NCBI RefSeq assembly: GCF_013343715.1
Contig: NZ_JABUNR010000020.1
Coordinates: forward strand, 1-64,000
Source of the DNA: Mesobacillus harenae
GTDB lineage: Bacteria > Bacillota > Bacilli > Bacillales > Cytobacillaceae
Length of the DNA: 64,000 bases
Reading direction: 5' to 3'
Shown here: positions 62,186-64,000 of the stretch, in pieces
How positions within the stretch are numbered: the first letter of the stretch is position 1
How the letters are laid out: each line of letters starts with the position of its first letter
Notes under the pieces: model-generated
The model's input: only the letters and a program-made list of their open reading frames with translations
Told to the model about the DNA's origin: nothing
The model's database searches: none
Program-made: the position numbers and the translations under genes

Positions 62186-63044
62186 TTGGAAGATTTTTGA
62201 GGCCCTGAACTGGGCTTCTTCTTTTTTAAAAGAAAAGAATCGTGATGAAAATGCTGGAGAGCTGTTACTCCGCCATTTTACGGAGTTAGGCAGGGCCCAG
62301 CTATTTGCTGAGCTTAGGTCAGAGCTTAACGCGGAGGCAGCGGAAAAATTCCGTCAAGCTGTTATTAAACATGGGGAAGGGACACCGATTCAATATATCA
62401 TCGGCAGCGAGGAGTTTTACGGCCGGCTGTTTACTGTCAGTCCGGCTGTTTTGATTCCTCGACCAGAAACTGAAGAGCTTGTTTTGGGAACACTGAACAG
62501 AATTCAGTCTTTTTTCGGCGGACCAGAAAAATTGCGGCTTGCTGATATTGGTACAGGAAGCGGAGCGATCGCCGTCACGCTAAAGGTAGAGGAGCCACTG
62601 TTAACGGTTACAGCCACCGATCTATCCGCTGACGCTCTTTCAGTTGCTAAAGAAAATGCAAAAGCACTAGAGGCAGAGGTAGGTTTTTTGCAGGGAGACC
62701 TGCTGAATCCAATTAAACAATTAGGTGAAAAATTGGATATTGTTATTTCAAATCCTCCGTACATTCCCAATCAGGACAGGGAGTGGATGTCTGAGGTCGT
62801 TACTGACCATGAGCCCCATCTTGCCCTATTTGCAGGCAATGATGGCCTCGATCTTTACAGGCGTTTTATGGACGATCTTCCTCATGTCCTGCAGCCGAAA
62901 GCACTTGTCTGCTTTGAGATTGGCACTGGACAGGGCGAAGCTGTAGCAGGACTGCTTACAAGCACCTTTCCAAAAGCTAAAGTAGAAGTCGTGAACGACA
63001 TTAATGGCAGAGACCGGATGGTGTATGCTGAAATTACAATGTAA
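62175..63044 (+). CDS. prmC: Release factor glutamine methyltransferase PrmC
   Basis: 289 residues. Methylates the glutamine of the GGQ motif in RF1 and RF2 using SAM. SAM-binding motif LADIGTGSGAIAVTL near residue 118 and the NPPY catalytic motif in DIVISNPPYIP near 190. The start ATG overlaps the prfA end by 11 bases. Ends at a terminator. Confidence 0.95.
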   Translation: MEINWKIFEALNWASSFLKEKNRDENAGELLLRHFTELGRAQLFAELRSELNAEAAEKFRQAVIKHGEGTPIQYIIGSEEFYGRLFTVSPAVLIPRPETEELVLGTLNRIQSFFGGPEKLRLADIGTGSGAIAVTLKVEEPLLTVTATDLSADALSVAKENAKALEAEVGFLQGDLLNPIKQLGEKLDIVISNPPYIPNQDREWMSEVVTDHEPHLALFAGNDGLDLYRRFMDDLPHVLQPKALVCFEIGTGQGEAVAGLLTSTFPKAKVEVVNDINGRDRMVYAEITM

Positions 63045-63045
63045 G

Positions 63046-63077
63046 AGAGCAGCTCAACTAACGAGCTGCTCTTTCTA
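63046..63077 (+). terminator. Terminator after prmC
   Basis: Perfect 10-bp stem AGAGCAGCTC/GAGCTGCTCT, 7-base loop, TTTCT tail. Confidence 0.85.
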
Positions 63078-63154
63078 GTTTTGAAAGCACAATTTTTCGG
63101 GCGACTCAAAAAAACAAGTGAATTAGGTAGGTCTTGATTAGAATAATTATCGTT

Positions 63155-63245
63155 ATGGAATATAATCAAATATTATGGAATATAATCGATTTTTATGGAA
63201 TATAATTAAATTTTATCGAATATATCTGTTTTTTTGGGAATATAT
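63155..63245 (+). repeat. Tandem GGAATATA repeats (5 units, 20-bp period)
   Basis: Units begin at 63155, 63175, 63195, 63215 and 63235, exactly 20 bases apart, with consensus ATGGAATATAATCnnTTTTT; the fourth has ATCGAA and the fifth TTGGGAA. The leader AGAATAATTATCGTT matches that of the array at 20178. The rest of the 445-base gap (63045-63489) holds nothing else I can support. Confidence 0.85.
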
Positions 63246-63489
63246 TAAAAATCAATTGAACGAACCTTAAAAAAGGAATCTTGCAGACAGGGGAATCCAG
63301 ATATATGATCAAGAAAGTTGTTGGAAAACTGTGATTTACAGTCTAACTGACGAGAGACTTCCCATTTAAGCTCGGTTTTCAACCAATCGAACAAGAAAGT
63401 TTACTTCCAATTGGATAATATTTCTCATTTTACTAGTTTAAGATTTTTCAATTCTGTCCACACTGTCTGATGAAGGGGCGGTGCTTAAA

Positions 63490-64000
63490 GTGCAGAAAAA
63501 CAAAATGGCTGTGTTATACATACTGGTCTTATCAATAGGAACTCTACTTAGTTTATATATACCGAAAAATGAGGTAACGGCAAACGATGCAATTGTCATT
63601 CCTCATGAAGCAATTCGGCTGAGGATTCTGGCAAACAGTGATTTGGAAATAGACCAAACGATTAAGAGAATGGTAAGAGATGAAGTGAATGCTGAAATAA
63701 CCAAATGGGTAGAAAACCTGACTTCTTTGGAGGATGCTAGAATGGTTATTCAGTCGAAGCTGCCAGAGATTCAAAAAATAGCGGAGGCAGTTATTGAATC
63801 ACAAGGTGCGACCCAAACGGTGCAAACTGCATTTGAAAAAGTTCAATTTCCAACTAAGCTCTATGGTCAATTTTTATATCCCGCTGGAGAGTATGAAGCA
63901 ATCCTGATCACTCTTGGTGAGGGGGAGGGAGCCAATTGGTGGTGTGTGTTGTTCCCGCCGTTATGCTTTCTAGACTTTTCTAATGGGGTAGCTGTCAGTG
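63490..64000 (+). CDS. spoIIR: Stage II sporulation protein R (5' part, cut by the window end)
   Basis: About 170 residues before the edge. SpoIIR is made in the forespore and triggers SpoIIGA to process pro-SigE in the mother cell. A hydrophobic secretion signal (about 6-22: MAVLYILVLSIGTLLSLYI) is followed by the family core VIPHEAIRLRILANSDLEIDQTIKRMVRDEVNAEITKWV and, later, ANWWCVLFPPLCFLDF. The GTG at 63490 is preferred, with GGCGGTG ahead; GTG 63481 and ATG 63505 are in frame and possible. The frame is open to 64000, so the gene continues outside. Confidence 0.9.
   Translation, partial: MQKNKMAVLYILVLSIGTLLSLYIPKNEVTANDAIVIPHEAIRLRILANSDLEIDQTIKRMVRDEVNAEITKWVENLTSLEDARMVIQSKLPEIQKIAEAVIESQGATQTVQTAFEKVQFPTKLYGQFLYPAGEYEAILITLGEGEGANWWCVLFPPLCFLDFSNGVAVS

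Overview
The window reads as chromosomal DNA of a spore-forming member of the Bacillaceae. It carries Spo0F, SpoIIR, RsfA and GerQ, Bacillus-type Shine-Dalgarno sequences, GTG and TTG starts, and a gene order that largely follows, from memory, the ung-ywdI-ywdK-gerQ ... hemQ-pta-lipL-rsfA-ywfO-ywgA ... ywhBCD-pbpG-speE-speB-ywiB-argS ... pyrG-ywjG-spo0F-fbaA-tal-murAB-glpX-rho-rpmE-tdk-prfA-prmC-spoIIR stretch left of the origin in Bacillus subtilis. A near-consensus parS site (15318-15333) fits an origin-proximal location. I found no rRNA, tRNA, CRISPR array, phage or complete insertion sequence.

Layout. (1) 1-1038: the edge of an unidentified gene and pdxK, both on the minus strand. (2) 1454-13763: an accessory cluster for a respiratory formate dehydrogenase and its molybdenum cofactor: fdhD, a UGA-containing (selenocysteine) FdnG-type catalytic subunit with a SECIS hairpin, an FdnH-like iron-sulfur subunit, an FdnI-like cytochrome b, then fdhE-mobA-moeA-(moeA fused to a binding-protein domain)-moaE-moaD-moeB. 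A candidate FNR-type site with a well-placed -10 precedes fdhD. moaA, moaC, mogA/moaB and the selenocysteine genes selABCD are not in the window. (3) 14008-24695: a SigB-type stress gene, ung, parS, ywdI, ywdK, gerQ, hemQ, pta (with a cre site), lipL, rsfA, a DUF1450 gene, ywfO and ywgA. (4) 25449-33935: ywhB, ywhC, ywhD, pbpG, polyamine genes speE and speB, ywiB and argS. (5) 33988-36244: uvsE and a phospholipase D-type cardiolipin synthase, minus strand. (6) 36357-48150: fatty-acid and branched-acyl catabolism: fadF behind a FadR-like operator, thiolase, 3-hydroxyacyl-CoA dehydrogenase, two acyl-CoA dehydrogenases, a TetR regulator and fused isobutyryl-CoA mutase IcmF. (7) 48330-64000: rpoE, pyrG with a GGGC-start attenuated leader, a DnaA-box cluster, ywjG, spo0F, fbaA, tal, murAB, glpX, rho, rpmE, tdk, a lipoprotein gene, prfA-prmC, and the 5' part of spoIIR.

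Most genes are ordinary core functions. The less explained material is intergenic. A modular repeat family (R1) has constant ends and interchangeable hairpin cassettes and often starts within a few bases of a stop codon. A second family (R2) has terminal inverted repeats and a swappable inner module. There are also 20-bp GGAATATA tandem arrays at two loci, helically phased AATTC motifs before speB, and clustered DnaA boxes after pyrG. I did not find a convincing wholly new multi-gene system. The strongest protein-level item is the selenocysteine formate dehydrogenase, and the most open question is the R1 cassette family.
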